This document shows, in pieces, positions 31,077 to 39,559 of a DNA stretch of 64,000 nt. Every line of letters starts with the position of its first letter. Position 1 is the first letter of the stretch. The notes beneath the pieces are model-generated. The model was not told the DNA's origin. It made no database searches and was given only the letters and a program-made list of their open reading frames with translations. The stretch is from Carnobacterium funditum DSM 5970 (GTDB lineage: Bacteria > Bacillota > Bacilli > Lactobacillales > Carnobacteriaceae). A program made the translations under genes and the position numbers. The stretch lies in contig NZ_JQLL01000001.1 of NCBI RefSeq assembly GCF_000744185.1, positions 868,001 to 932,000 of the forward strand, written 5' to 3'.

Positions 31077-31688
31077 TTATATTAGGAATTCAGTACCCGT
31101 TATGCTAGAATCTGACAAGATTAAAATACCTTTTTTAGCCGTAGTTTCTTTTATCCCTAATTCTCTGGCAGAACAGACCATACCGTGACTTGATTCTCCT
31201 CTTAGTTCTCCATCCCAGATAGTCGTTCCATCGGTCATCATTGCCCCAACTTTAGCCACTACAACTTTTTGTCCAATTGCAATGTTAGAGGCCCCGCATA
31301 CAATCTGAACAACTTCTTGATTATCTATTTCTATTTGAGTGATAGATAAGTGATCAGAATTAGGATGTAAGACACATTCTTTTACATATCCAACGACAAA
31401 TTTAGGTGCTTTATCTATTTTCAGTTGGTCAGTAAACCCTTCTTTTGAAAGAAGGGTATTGACAACTCTAATTTGCTCAGCGTCTAATGTTAGTGGTCCA
31501 TTTCCGTTTATTTGTATATGATTAGAAACATCAAAAAAATTATACCCTACTGTTTCTTTTGTTACGTTATTAAAAATACGCGTGATTTTCTCTTTTGTCT
31601 CAAAATCTTGATCTTTGGGTATACTATTTTTGGTCATAACCAAAAGCACATCTCCAATACCATCTTTATTGTAACAGCTAATTATCAT
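31077..31688 (-). CDS. ytpR: YtpR family tRNA-binding domain protein
   Basis: The 203-residue protein has an N-terminal DUF4479 domain (YNKDGIGDVLLVM; GYNFFDVSNHI) and a C-terminal EMAP/Arc1p-type OB fold (VVGYVKECVLHPNSDHLSITQI; VVQIVCGASNIAIGQKVVVAKVGA; GMVCSARELG) like the free-standing B3/OB domain of PheT. It probably binds tRNA, but the cellular role is unknown. It overlaps the upstream universal stress gene by four bases, suggesting coupled translation, and a terminator follows. Confidence 0.92.
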   Translation of the reverse strand: MIISCYNKDGIGDVLLVMTKNSIPKDQDFETKEKITRIFNNVTKETVGYNFFDVSNHIQINGNGPLTLDAEQIRVVNTLLSKEGFTDQLKIDKAPKFVVGYVKECVLHPNSDHLSITQIEIDNQEVVQIVCGASNIAIGQKVVVAKVGAMMTDGTTIWDGELRGESSHGMVCSARELGIKETTAKKGILILSDSSITGTEFLI

Positions 31689-32161
31689 ATTCTAAACTCA
31701 TCCTCTTTTTTTGTATCTCTTACTATCAAAACGTCACAACTCGCTTCTCGAATAATATATTCACTAACACTGCCAACCATCCAACGCTCAATCATATTAA
31801 GACCCGTACTGCCTACAACAATTAAATCTGTCTGGAATTTTTTTGGAATTTCGAAAGATAATAATCGCTTAGGAGATCCTTTAGTCAATTCGGTCTTAAC
31901 CGATTTTATTCCAGCTTCTTTAGCTTCGTTGCTGTACTCTTCTAATAGTGCTTCCATCTCTGTTGCATCAATCTCGATAGCATTGAAGGTAGAATTTTGG
32001 ACTCCCATATTATAAAAACTTGAGTCAATTACATGTACAATGATTAATTCAGAATCATTACGTTTAGCAATTAGAATAGCTTTTTCAAAAGCTCTTCTCG
32101 CGGAATCACTTCCATCAATAGCAATTAAAATACGAGCGTATTGTTGTTTCTCATGTTCCAT
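31685..32161 (-). CDS. Universal stress protein, UspA family
   Basis: The 158-residue Usp domain protein starts with ILIAIDGSDSARRAFEKA and has the ATP-binding signature GSTGLNMIERWMVGSVSEYI, matching G-x2-G-x9-G-S/T, so it is probably a nucleotide-binding Usp. It is translationally coupled to ytpR. In B. subtilis the position between ytpP and ytpR is held by ytpQ (an unrelated DUF1444 gene), so this is a lineage-specific replacement. No direct function can be read. Confidence 0.93.
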   Translation of the reverse strand: MEHEKQQYARILIAIDGSDSARRAFEKAILIAKRNDSELIIVHVIDSSFYNMGVQNSTFNAIEIDATEMEALLEEYSNEAKEAGIKSVKTELTKGSPKRLLSFEIPKKFQTDLIVVGSTGLNMIERWMVGSVSEYIIREASCDVLIVRDTKKEDEFRI

Positions 32162-32198
32162 GTCTCCATCTCCTAATTCACATTATTTTCTAATCAAA

Positions 32199-32516
32199 TC
32201 ATCTTATTAAGGTTTGAATAAATGCCTCTATTTCTTCTTTTGTTTTACGATTTTTGCTAACAAACCTTCCCGTTTCCTCACCATTCTCATAAGCAAGAAA
32301 ACTTGGTATGCCGACAATGGATAATTCTTCGCATAAATCGATAAACTCATCACGATCTACTTTAACAAATTGAATTTCTGGATGAGCTTTTAAAATTTCT
32401 GGCATTTTTGGTTTAATAAAGATGCAATCACCACACCAATCTGTTTTAAAATAGAAAATGACTTTTTTACTTTTACTTAATTGTTGAAACTCTTCTACTG
32501 AAGTTAAGTTTTGCAT
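32199..32516 (-). CDS. ytpP: Thioredoxin-like protein YtpP
   Basis: The 105-residue thioredoxin fold has active site DWCGDCIFIKPKMPEI, that is CxxC with Gly-Asp instead of Gly-Pro, and the cis-Pro loop IVGIPSFLAY. Such proteins act in disulfide exchange; the substrate is unknown. The start is the ATG of MQNLTSVEEF, seven bases after AAGGAG; a longer frame would use a TTG six codons earlier. It is 23 bases downstream of an M42 peptidase, as in the B. subtilis ytoP-ytpP pair. Confidence 0.9.
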   Translation of the reverse strand: MQNLTSVEEFQQLSKSKKVIFYFKTDWCGDCIFIKPKMPEILKAHPEIQFVKVDRDEFIDLCEELSIVGIPSFLAYENGEETGRFVSKNRKTKEEIEAFIQTLIR

Positions 32517-32539
32517 ACCTAAACTCCTTTCCAAATTAT

Positions 32540-33619
32540 TTAATTATTTCTTTTGATTGTTTCAAGCGTGCTTCGGTCTAATGTACGTGAAATTTGTACG
32601 ACCATTTCTTTAGCTGCCGCATAATCGTCAATATGAAAGACGGTTTGATGGGTATGGATGTAACGTGCACATACACCAATAACTGCACTTGGGATACCAT
32701 TATTCATAACTTGAGCTGCTCCAGCATCTGTCCCACCTTTAGAAACAAAATACTGATATGGTATATGATTGCTTTCAGCCGTGTCCAGTAAAAATTCACG
32801 CATCCCTTTTAATGTAATCATACCTGGATCTTGAATTCTAAGTAAGAATCCTTCACCTAAGTGTCCAAAATTAGATTTATCTCCGGTTAAATCATCGGCA
32901 GCAGAACAATCTACAGCAAAAAATAAATCTGGCTTAAATTGATGAACTGCTCCTTTAGTACCTCGTAATCCAACTTCTTCCTGTACATTGGCACCTGCAA
33001 TTAGCGTATTTGGTAACTCTTCATTGGCCAATTCTTTTAAAGCCTCAATTACTACTGTTGTACCATAGCGATTATCCCAAGATTTCCCCAAGATTTTTTT
33101 GCCATTTGCCATCTTTATCGTTTCTACATCCGGTACAATTGTATCTCCTGGACGGACTCCAAAAGACTCTGCCTCTTCTTTTGAATCAAAACCGGCATCA
33201 AAAAGAATGTCACTAATTTCAAGTTTTGTATTGCTCCCATCTTTGCCCCTTAAAAGATGTGGAGGTACAGATGACGAAACACAAGGATAATCACCTTTAG
33301 CTGTTTGCAAGGTAAATCGTTGTGCTGAAACAACGTAGGGGTTCCATCCTCCTAAAGGTACAACGTTGAATAGTCCTTGTTTTGTTATACGAGCAAGCAT
33401 AAAACCAACTTCGTCCATATGAGCAGCTACCATAATTTTAGGGGCATCTTTAATTTTGCTTTTGCGAATACCAAAAATCCCTCCTAAACCATCTTGCCTG
33501 ACTTCATCTACTAAAGGAGTCAATTGTTTTCTCATCTCTTCTCTTACCTTATGTTCAAACCCGCTAGTTCCTTGTAATTCTGTCATTTTCTTAATTAATT
33601 CAAATGTTTTTTCTTCCAT
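32540..33619 (-). CDS. pepA: M42 family glutamyl aminopeptidase (PepA/YtoP)
   Basis: This second M42 enzyme has 359 residues. Active-site motifs are [45 protein letters not shown] and RYIHTHQTV. In lactic acid bacteria the close homologue PepA removes N-terminal Glu and Asp. Synteny with ytpP, ytzB-like and trmB genes matches ytoP of B. subtilis. Specificity is inferred from family relationship only. Confidence 0.88.
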   Translation of the reverse strand: MEEKTFELIKKMTELQGTSGFEHKVREEMRKQLTPLVDEVRQDGLGGIFGIRKSKIKDAPKIMVAAHMDEVGFMLARITKQGLFNVVPLGGWNPYVVSAQRFTLQTAKGDYPCVSSSVPPHLLRGKDGSNTKLEISDILFDAGFDSKEEAESFGVRPGDTIVPDVETIKMANGKKILGKSWDNRYGTTVVIEALKELANEELPNTLIAGANVQEEVGLRGTKGAVHQFKPDLFFAVDCSAADDLTGDKSNFGHLGEGFLLRIQDPGMITLKGMREFLLDTAESNHIPYQYFVSKGGTDAGAAQVMNNGIPSAVIGVCARYIHTHQTVFHIDDYAAAKEMVVQISRTLDRSTLETIKRNN

Positions 33620-33801
33620 AATTTATGTATACATAAAAGTCCTATTTACTTTTATGTTCTCCTTTCTATTTTTTATAACTTTTTTATAACTTTCCTTTAC
33701 ATTATACCTTACTTATACACTAAATTTAAGTTAGAAGACTTTTTTTTCAATAAGTAGTATACTTAATAAAAGATATGAACTGTTGAAAGGTTGGGATACT
33801 C

Positions 33802-34140
33802 GTGCAAAACAAAAAAAACGAAGCAGTAACGATTAAAGTAGCTGCCGGTTTTCTCTTTGGAGCAGGTGTAGTATGTGGCTATTTCTTGCGTCGTTATTTA
33901 CAAAAAAATGTGGCTATCCATGGTGATACTATTTTATCATCCGTAAAAAAACAATTTTTAGCTGAAGGTCCTATTGAAGGATCATGGATTGAATTAAAAA
34001 AAATACCTTTACGAAAATTCACACTTAAGACAGATGTTTACTATGGCGGAATATCACGAATAGAAGAAGCAAAACTCGTTCAATATGAGTTTATTGCAGA
34101 TGCTTACTCTGGCACTATCTTAGATATTTATCGTATTTAA
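33802..34140 (+). CDS. PepSY domain membrane-anchored protein (YtzB-like)
   Basis: The 112-residue protein has an N-terminal membrane helix at about 9-27 (VAAGFLFGAGVVCGYFLRRYL) and a PepSY fold with KIPLRKFTLKTDVYYGGISR and YEFIADAYSGTILDIYRI. The start is GTG, with AAAGG 11 bases upstream. PepSY domains are thought to restrain peptidases, and its place beside an M42 peptidase gene recalls B. subtilis ytzB next to ytoP. It is transcribed in the opposite direction to the peptidase. Confidence 0.85.
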   Translation: MQNKKNEAVTIKVAAGFLFGAGVVCGYFLRRYLQKNVAIHGDTILSSVKKQFLAEGPIEGSWIELKKIPLRKFTLKTDVYYGGISRIEEAKLVQYEFIADAYSGTILDIYRI

Positions 34141-34151
34141 TTTCATAAAAA

Positions 34152-34200
34152 CCAAAAATTGTGATCCACTCAGTTATAAATGAGCGGACCACATTTTTTA
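34152..34200. terminator. Terminator between ytzB-like gene and trmB
   Basis: A stem TGTGATCCACTCA against TGAGCGGACCACA (G-U tolerant) with T-rich flank between convergent genes; it reaches the trmB stop. Confidence 0.75.
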
Positions 34201-34845
34201 TTTTCTTTTAGGAAATTTTGCTACAGTTCGGTAAATTCGTTGTCCGCGATTTGAAAATTTCTCTTCATACTCAGTCATAATATTATCTTCAAAACTACTT
34301 TCATGTAAGTTTAGCCAAACTTGATCTAAAATCATTCCATATTTAGAAAAACTACTTAATGAATATTCAAAGAGTCCTTGATTATCCGTTTTGAAATGGA
34401 TCTCACCTTCTGGAATCAACACTTCTTCATAGTTTTTTAAAAAACTAGAAAAAGTTAACCGTCTTTTTTCATGGCGGCTTTTCGGCCATGGATCAGAAAA
34501 GTTCAAATAGACTCTATCGACTTCTCCCTTAGCAAAATATTGTGTTAATGATCCACCGTTAACATGGAGTAGTTGCAAATTAGGTAATTTTTCTTCGATT
34601 AGTTTATCCAAAGCGACCACTATGACACTTTCTTGTAATTCTATCCCTATGTAATTGATTTCAGGATGAATTTTGGCCATTTCAGTAATAAAACGACCTT
34701 TTCCAGTTCCAACTTCAATATGAATGGGGTAATCGTTTTTAAAGCGATCATACCACTTACCAATCCATTCCTCAGGAGTGTTAGCAATATATTGTGAGTA
34801 TTCAGCTATTTTAGCCGGTGCTCCCGGTTTCTTTCTTAAACGCAT
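34198..34845 (-). CDS. trmB: tRNA (guanine-N7-)-methyltransferase
   Basis: TrmB makes m7G46 in the variable loop of tRNA using S-adenosylmethionine. The 215-residue Rossmann methyltransferase begins [12 protein letters not shown], has the SAM motif [16 protein letters not shown], acidic residue in [10 protein letters not shown], and the family-specific [18 protein letters not shown]. The chosen ATG lies seven bases after GGAG; an ATG two codons earlier almost touches it. It follows the YtmP-like kinase gene, as in B. subtilis. Confidence 0.95.
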   Translation of the reverse strand: MRLRKKPGAPAKIAEYSQYIANTPEEWIGKWYDRFKNDYPIHIEVGTGKGRFITEMAKIHPEINYIGIELQESVIVVALDKLIEEKLPNLQLLHVNGGSLTQYFAKGEVDRVYLNFSDPWPKSRHEKRRLTFSSFLKNYEEVLIPEGEIHFKTDNQGLFEYSLSSFSKYGMILDQVWLNLHESSFEDNIMTEYEEKFSNRGQRIYRTVAKFPKRK

Positions 34846-34898
34846 ATTCATTCTCCTTTTTATAACATTTTCCTACTATCAGCAAAAACATAAAATTA

Positions 34899-34925
34899 AA
34901 ACCCTCTTCGAAACGTCGAAGAAGA
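34899..34925 (-). terminator. Terminator after the ytmP-like gene
   Basis: The stem TCTTCGA with its complement, a CGTT loop, and GGGTTTTAATTTT tail on the minus strand, adjoining the stop codon and preceding trmB. The stem is short (7 bp), so read-through into trmB is likely. Confidence 0.55.
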
Positions 34926-34927
34926 TT

Positions 34928-35725
34928 CTACTCTCTTCCATCTGGTGCTACTGAGTGAATAGTTTGTAATTTCAAGATATCTTTGTTCATTTCGTAAAAC
35001 CTAGACTCATGATGATGACGTTTTGTCTGTGTCAAATAATTCATTGAGGCATACCATAATATACGTTCAATCAATTCGTTTGTAGCAACAACTCCATAGT
35101 ATTCAAGCCAATCAATCCAATTTTCGCGTTGTACATATTGAAAGAGCAACATACTTAAATCCATTGCTGGATCTGCCAACATGGCAGAGTCCCAATCAAC
35201 CAAGTATAAACGATTTTGATCTGATAATAACCAATTTTTTTGATAGATATCTCCATGACAAACTTTAGGAGTAACAGATTTCATAGTGGCTGCTTCTATC
35301 TTCAAGTTTGTAAATATGCTATTCAATAATGGATGATTTTGTAAATCATTTGGTAACTCCTTTTCATAATTTTGAAGTAATATTTCAGGGGTTATTTCTT
35401 TTCCACCCACTCGTGATAACATACTTCTCAATGGCTCTGAAGTGTGAATACGACTCAGCAACTGAGCAACTGCAGAGGAGGACATTTCCTTCCCCTCAAG
35501 GGTACGACCATTTAACCATTCTTGGGCTGTCAACACATCTCCATTTCCGATGCGCTTTGTCCAGACTAGCCTTGGGGTAATACCTTCAACTGAAAGTGCA
35601 GCTAAAAAAGGCGAAGAATTTCGCTTTAAAAAAAGCTTTTCTTCTGCTCTGATTCCCATATAAGCTTGACCTGTGTCACCACCGACTGGATGTAACTTCC
35701 ATCCAGAATCTATTTCAAAATTCAT
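34928..35725 (-). CDS. ytmP: YtmP-like aminoglycoside/choline phosphotransferase family protein
   Basis: The 265-residue protein kinase-like fold has the catalytic loop VCHGDIYQKNWLL (HGDxxxxN) and the metal-binding LVDWDSAMLADPAMDLS (DxD/DWD). This places it in the APH/choline kinase superfamily. It sits upstream of trmB as ytmP does in B. subtilis. No resistance or choline substrate is supported by the sequence. The start has an AAGGA site. A consensus promoter and an immediate downstream hairpin precede it. Confidence 0.85.
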   Translation of the reverse strand: MNFEIDSGWKLHPVGGDTGQAYMGIRAEEKLFLKRNSSPFLAALSVEGITPRLVWTKRIGNGDVLTAQEWLNGRTLEGKEMSSSAVAQLLSRIHTSEPLRSMLSRVGGKEITPEILLQNYEKELPNDLQNHPLLNSIFTNLKIEAATMKSVTPKVCHGDIYQKNWLLSDQNRLYLVDWDSAMLADPAMDLSMLLFQYVQRENWIDWLEYYGVVATNELIERILWYASMNYLTQTKRHHHESRFYEMNKDILKLQTIHSVAPDGRE

Positions 35726-35776
35726 ACCCTATCATTCCTTGTTTTATATTAACTTACTTTTCTACGTAGACAAAAA

Positions 35777-35806
35777 ATGACAGATATCACAAATGACATC
35801 TATCAT
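35777..35806 (-). promoter_or_regulatory. Terminator-like hairpin or operator in the ytmP leader
   Basis: Two 12-base arms, TGACAGATATCA and TGACATCTATCA, form an inverted repeat with two mismatches and a 4-base spacer. On the minus strand it is followed by TTTTTTG. It lies just downstream of the ytmP promoter and 52 bases before the start codon. Confidence 0.6.
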
Positions 35807-35819
35807 TCTATTCATTCCT

Positions 35820-35848
35820 ATTTTAGATAGAAATTGTAATTACGTCAA
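35820..35848 (-). promoter_or_regulatory. Promoter of ytmP
   Basis: TTGACG, 17 bases, TAAAAT on the minus strand, the closest match to the sigma-A consensus in the window. Confidence 0.75.
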
Positions 35849-35929
35849 GCGCATATACGTTCTTTTTTCTAATATTTTTTTTTTACTTATTTATTCTAGC
35901 TTTTAAAGTAAAATAGCATTTTTTTTCCT

Positions 35930-35966
35930 AATAAAAAACTGGCCAATCATTACATATTGGCCAGTC
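35930..35966 (-). terminator. Terminator of the DHA2 exporter gene
   Basis: A perfect 10-bp stem ACTGGCCAAT with its complement and an 8-base loop, followed by TTTTTT on the minus strand, about 40 bases past the stop. Confidence 0.9.
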
Positions 35967-36005
35967 ACTTTAATTCTATCTAATTTATTATTTTTAAAGA
36001 GTTAT

Positions 36006-37427
36006 TTATTCTCGTATCATTGTATCATCTTTCATGAAAACGGTCATGACTAAAGCTACAAATGAAAAACCTCCCACAAGTAAAAATACTGCCTGAAAAC
36101 CAGCTAGATTAGCTAACTGAACTGAGTTTAAAGCTTTTACAGCGACTGTATTGGAGGCTAAAGTCATAACAACTACAAATAAAGCAGTTCCCATTGACCC
36201 AGCTAGTTGACGTTGAGTATTAAACATTGCTGAAGCGTCTGGCGCCATTGATAATGGTACAGCATTGTACGCTCCTGTTTGTAGTGGCATCAATGTCAAT
36301 GAAAATCCTAATGAACGAATCATTTGTAAAATCACAATCGTTCTAATGGGCGTTTCCAAATCGATAAAACCAATCATCACTGTCATTGTTGTAATAAGAA
36401 TCAAACCTATTATAGCCAATTTTTTACCGCCATATTTATCAAAAAGACGCCCGGTTATTGGACTCATGACCGCAAGTACCAGTGCTCCTGGTAACAATAT
36501 CATCCCTGATTGCATCGGAGATAAACCGCGAATAGTCTGGAAGTATATAGGCAACAATATAATTGCACCGTATAAACCAGCAGTAATAATAAAAGAAATC
36601 ATTAAATTCAGACGATATCCTTGGTATTTAAATACCCTGAAATCTAATAGCGGGTTTTTTAATTGTTTGCTTCGCTTTACTAACAATATGATAGATGAAA
36701 TACCCACGAAAATTGATAAGGCAACGTTTATACTGAAGAACGGATGTGATGATGCATTACTAAAACCAAATAATAAACCTCCAAATCCTATGGTTGAATA
36801 AATAACACTAAGCCAATCTAGTTTCGGGCGGCCAATTTCTCCTACATTTTTTAAAACAAAAAAAGCAACGAGTACATCTAACACTGCGAAAGGTAAAACG
36901 AAATAAAATATCCTGTTCCATTCATAGTTTTGTACAACCCATCCTGAAAATGTTGGTCCTATCGCTGGCGCAAAATTCATAGCTAACCCTATCAACCCCA
37001 TTGCCGCTCCCCTTTTTTCAATCGGAAACAAAAATAATATAACAATCATTTGAAGTGGCAAGACAATTCCAGCACCGATTGCTTGAATCATTCGACCAAC
37101 AATAAGAAGACTATAAATTTTAGAAGTAGCTGCAACTAGAGTCCCAACTGAAAAAGTTGACATAGCAAATAAATAAAGTTGTCTTGTTGTAAACCTGTTT
37201 ACTAAATAGGCAGTAATAGGTACCATAATTCCGTTAATTAACATATAAGCCGTTGTCAACCATTGTCCTTGAGTTGTTGTAATCGAAAACTCTTTCATAA
37301 TGCTAGGAAGAGCTGTACTCATTAACGTTTGATTTAGTATCGTAACGAAAGTTCCCATAATAATAACACCTAAAATAGATGCTATTTGTTTTGTTTCTTT
37401 CGGTTCCCTCCTTAACTGATCGTCCAT
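36006..37427 (-). CDS. MFS drug-exporter, DHA2/EmrB-QacA family (14 TM)
   Basis: The 473-residue integral membrane protein has about 14 hydrophobic segments and the DHA2 motif ILNQTLMSTALPSIMKEF near the first helix. Other motifs are AYMLINGIMVPITAYLVNRF, GRMIQAIGAGIVLPLQM (motif C region) and GLAMNFAPAIGPTFSGWVV. It probably exports drugs or metabolites by proton antiport; substrate unknown. The start at MDDQLRREPK is chosen because a longer frame would include a terminator hairpin between it and dat, and AGGGG sits seven bases upstream. Confidence 0.88.
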   Translation of the reverse strand: MDDQLRREPKETKQIASILGVIIMGTFVTILNQTLMSTALPSIMKEFSITTTQGQWLTTAYMLINGIMVPITAYLVNRFTTRQLYLFAMSTFSVGTLVAATSKIYSLLIVGRMIQAIGAGIVLPLQMIVILFLFPIEKRGAAMGLIGLAMNFAPAIGPTFSGWVVQNYEWNRIFYFVLPFAVLDVLVAFFVLKNVGEIGRPKLDWLSVIYSTIGFGGLLFGFSNASSHPFFSINVALSIFVGISSIILLVKRSKQLKNPLLDFRVFKYQGYRLNLMISFIITAGLYGAIILLPIYFQTIRGLSPMQSGMILLPGALVLAVMSPITGRLFDKYGGKKLAIIGLILITTMTVMIGFIDLETPIRTIVILQMIRSLGFSLTLMPLQTGAYNAVPLSMAPDASAMFNTQRQLAGSMGTALFVVVMTLASNTVAVKALNSVQLANLAGFQAVFLLVGGFSFVALVMTVFMKDDTMIRE

Positions 37428-37451
37428 AAAATGACCCCTTCTTAATAAACA

Positions 37452-37486
37452 TCTAAAAGACGCAACTTTTTTTAGAAGTTGCGTCT
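37452..37486 (-). terminator. Hairpin between dat and the exporter
   Basis: A perfect 11-bp stem AGACGCAACTT with its complement, 7-base loop and a TTTTA tail on the minus strand, about 30 bases past the dat stop and 30 bases before the exporter start. It can end the dat transcript or attenuate the exporter. Confidence 0.75.
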
Positions 37487-37514
37487 CACTTAAATTATTC
37501 ATCTTTATTTAATT

Positions 37515-38375
37515 TCAGCTAATTATACCACACTCTGTTTCAATTTCGGTAACATAAAGGCTCTGTAACAGCTTAACAACTGGCCCACAGTTGCCACCGC
37601 CAACAAGCTCACCATCAATCTCTATAACAGGCATTGCCTCCATTGTCGTACTAGATGCAAATACTTCATCTGCTTCTTTTAATTCTTTGAGTGTAAAGGT
37701 TTCTTCTTTAACTGTTATTCCAGCTTGTCTAGCAACTTTAAACAGTACTGATTTTGTTATCCCAGGTAAAATTAAATTACCATCAGGATGAGTATAAATA
37801 ATGTTGTCCTTTATTATTGAAATGTTAGATGTAGAGCATTCTGTGACACGATTATCACGATACAAGATTGCTTCATCTTTACCTTTTTTGTGTGCTTCAT
37901 GCTTAGCCATAATATTTCCTAAAAGACTGATGGATTTAATATCACAATGTAGCCATCTCATATCTGGTAACGTAATAACCTTTATACCATCGTTCATCAT
38001 TTTCAAATTACGTGGAACACTTGTTGTTGAAGCTGTGAAAACAGTTGAAGTACATTCAGTTTCTGGGTAAGCATGATTTCTTGGGCTTGAAACTCCTCTG
38101 GTCACTTGTAAATAAATATTACCAGTTTCAATTTGATTCCCCTCAATTAATTCACTTAACAGCTTTATTAATTTTTCTCTTGTAAATGGTAAAATTAAAT
38201 CTATCTTTTTAGCACCTGTGAATAAACGTTCAATATGTTGCTTTGCAGTAAACAATACACCATTATAAACACGTATAACTTCATAAAGACCATCAGCGAA
38301 TTGATACCCTCTATCTTCCATATCGATTTTAACATCTTCCCGTTCAACAAGTTGATTATTCCAAATAACTTTCAT
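37515..38375 (-). CDS. dat: D-amino acid aminotransferase
   Basis: This PLP-dependent class IV transaminase makes D-Glu (and D-Ala) interchange for cell-wall precursors. The 286-residue protein shows RGYQFADGLYEVIRVYNG near the N-terminus, the PLP lysine in HCDIKSISLLGN, VTECSTSNISII, and the phosphate-binding ASSTTMEAMPV. D-aminotransferase is preferred over branched-chain aminotransferase by length and RGYQFADG. The ATG of MKVIWNNQLV follows AGGAG by six bases. An IS30 element is inserted 100 bases upstream. Confidence 0.92.
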   Translation of the reverse strand: MKVIWNNQLVEREDVKIDMEDRGYQFADGLYEVIRVYNGVLFTAKQHIERLFTGAKKIDLILPFTREKLIKLLSELIEGNQIETGNIYLQVTRGVSSPRNHAYPETECTSTVFTASTTSVPRNLKMMNDGIKVITLPDMRWLHCDIKSISLLGNIMAKHEAHKKGKDEAILYRDNRVTECSTSNISIIKDNIIYTHPDGNLILPGITKSVLFKVARQAGITVKEETFTLKELKEADEVFASSTTMEAMPVIEIDGELVGGGNCGPVVKLLQSLYVTEIETECGIIS

Positions 38376-38404
38376 TCTTTTCTCCTCTTTCAAATAGATT
38401 CGTT

Positions 38405-38439
38405 AAGTTGAATACTTGGTTCACATAACTATTCAACTT
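38405..38439 (-). promoter_or_regulatory. Inverted repeat overlapping candidate dat promoter
   Basis: Perfect 10-base arms AAGTTGAATA/TATTCAACTT are separated by 15 bases. On the minus strand they contain TTGAAT and TATTCA separated by 16 bases, so promoter elements and repeat arms coincide. Confidence 0.5.
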
Positions 38440-38476
38440 CTATATTTAAAAATTACTGAGATTTTATGATTCGTGG

Positions 38477-39530
38477 ATTGTAAGATTAAGCTATACAAAT
38501 AAAAAAGCCATTCGTGATAAACTCTAATTGTATTTCCAACCATAGAAAACAAGGAGTGATCACAAATGACCTATACCCATATTACCATGGATGAACTAGT
38601 GATGATAGAAGCTTATTACCATCAAGGTATTCCAGTTGCTAAAATAGCTGCTTACTTGAATCGTACTCGAACACCGATTAATAATGTTATCAGGTTCTTC
38701 AGAGCAGGACATACAGCTTTCGAGTATTACCTACGGTATAAGAAAAACAAGAAGCAGTGTGGACGCGAAAAAGTTGTTTTACCAGAAGAACAACATCTTT
38801 ATATCAAGGAAAAAGTAGCTGAAGGCTGGACGCCTGATGTCATTATTGGCCGTAAAGAAATGACAATAGACTGTTCCGTACGAACACTTTATAGACAATT
38901 TAAAGAAAAAACATTCGATGAAGCTACCCTTCCAATGAAAGGGAAAAGAAAGCCTAACGGACATCAAGAACGTAGAGGTAGACAAGCTTATAAACGAAAT
39001 ATCTCTGAAAGAATAATAGATTATCCAACATTTAAAGAAGAATTTGGTCATATCGAAGGAGATACCATTGTAGGTGTCCGCCACAAAAGTGCGGTCATTA
39101 CTCTAGTAGAGATTTTATCGAAAGCTATCATTACCTTAAAGCCCAAAGGGCGTAAAGCCTGCGACATTGAGAGTGCTATGAATCAATGGTTCCAATCCAT
39201 ACCAAAAAAATTATTCAAATCAATTACTTTTGATTGCGGTAAGGAGTTCTCCAACTGGAAATCTTTGTGCAACCAGCATGATGTCGCTATCTACTTCGCT
39301 GACCCTGGAACGCCTTCACAACGAGCTTTAAACGAGAATTCTAATGGGCTTCTTCGAAAAGATGGATTGCCAAAAGAAATGGATTTCAACGAAGTTGATC
39401 AGGCTTTCGTATCGTCTGTTGCACACAAACGGAATATAATTCCAAGAAAGTCATTAAATTACCAAACACCGCTGGAAGTTTTTATGAGTTACATGGATGA
39501 AGATATTTTGTATAGCTTAATTTGACAAAT
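38477..39530 (+). mobile_element. IS30-family insertion sequence
   Basis: About 1.05 kb, bounded by imperfect inverted repeats of about 24 bases sharing the core ATTAAGCTATACAAA (left 38,477-38,500, right 39,506-39,529). The right repeat overlaps the transposase stop, as is common in IS30 elements. A single intact transposase fills the interior. No target-site duplication longer than about 3 bases was visible. Confidence 0.88.
38566..39525 (+). CDS. IS30-family transposase
   Basis: The 319-residue transposase has an N-terminal helix-turn-helix (MDELVMIEAYYHQGIPVAKIAAYLNR) and a second HTH region, then a DDE catalytic domain: D in FGHIEGDTIVG, D in ITFDCGKEFSNW and E in RALNENSNGLLRKDGLPK, the characteristic NENxNGLLR block of IS30. 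The frame appears intact with all three catalytic residues, so the element may be active. An AAGGAG site precedes the ATG. Confidence 0.95.
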   Translation: MTYTHITMDELVMIEAYYHQGIPVAKIAAYLNRTRTPINNVIRFFRAGHTAFEYYLRYKKNKKQCGREKVVLPEEQHLYIKEKVAEGWTPDVIIGRKEMTIDCSVRTLYRQFKEKTFDEATLPMKGKRKPNGHQERRGRQAYKRNISERIIDYPTFKEEFGHIEGDTIVGVRHKSAVITLVEILSKAIITLKPKGRKACDIESAMNQWFQSIPKKLFKSITFDCGKEFSNWKSLCNQHDVAIYFADPGTPSQRALNENSNGLLRKDGLPKEMDFNEVDQAFVSSVAHKRNIIPRKSLNYQTPLEVFMSYMDEDILYSLI

Positions 39531-39559
39531 CAGAATTCATTATTCTTACTAACAAATCA

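Noticed and set aside
38779-39084. Minus-strand frame inside the IS30 element
   Set aside because: It is a shadow of the intact transposase, which has all DDE motifs and a ribosome site.
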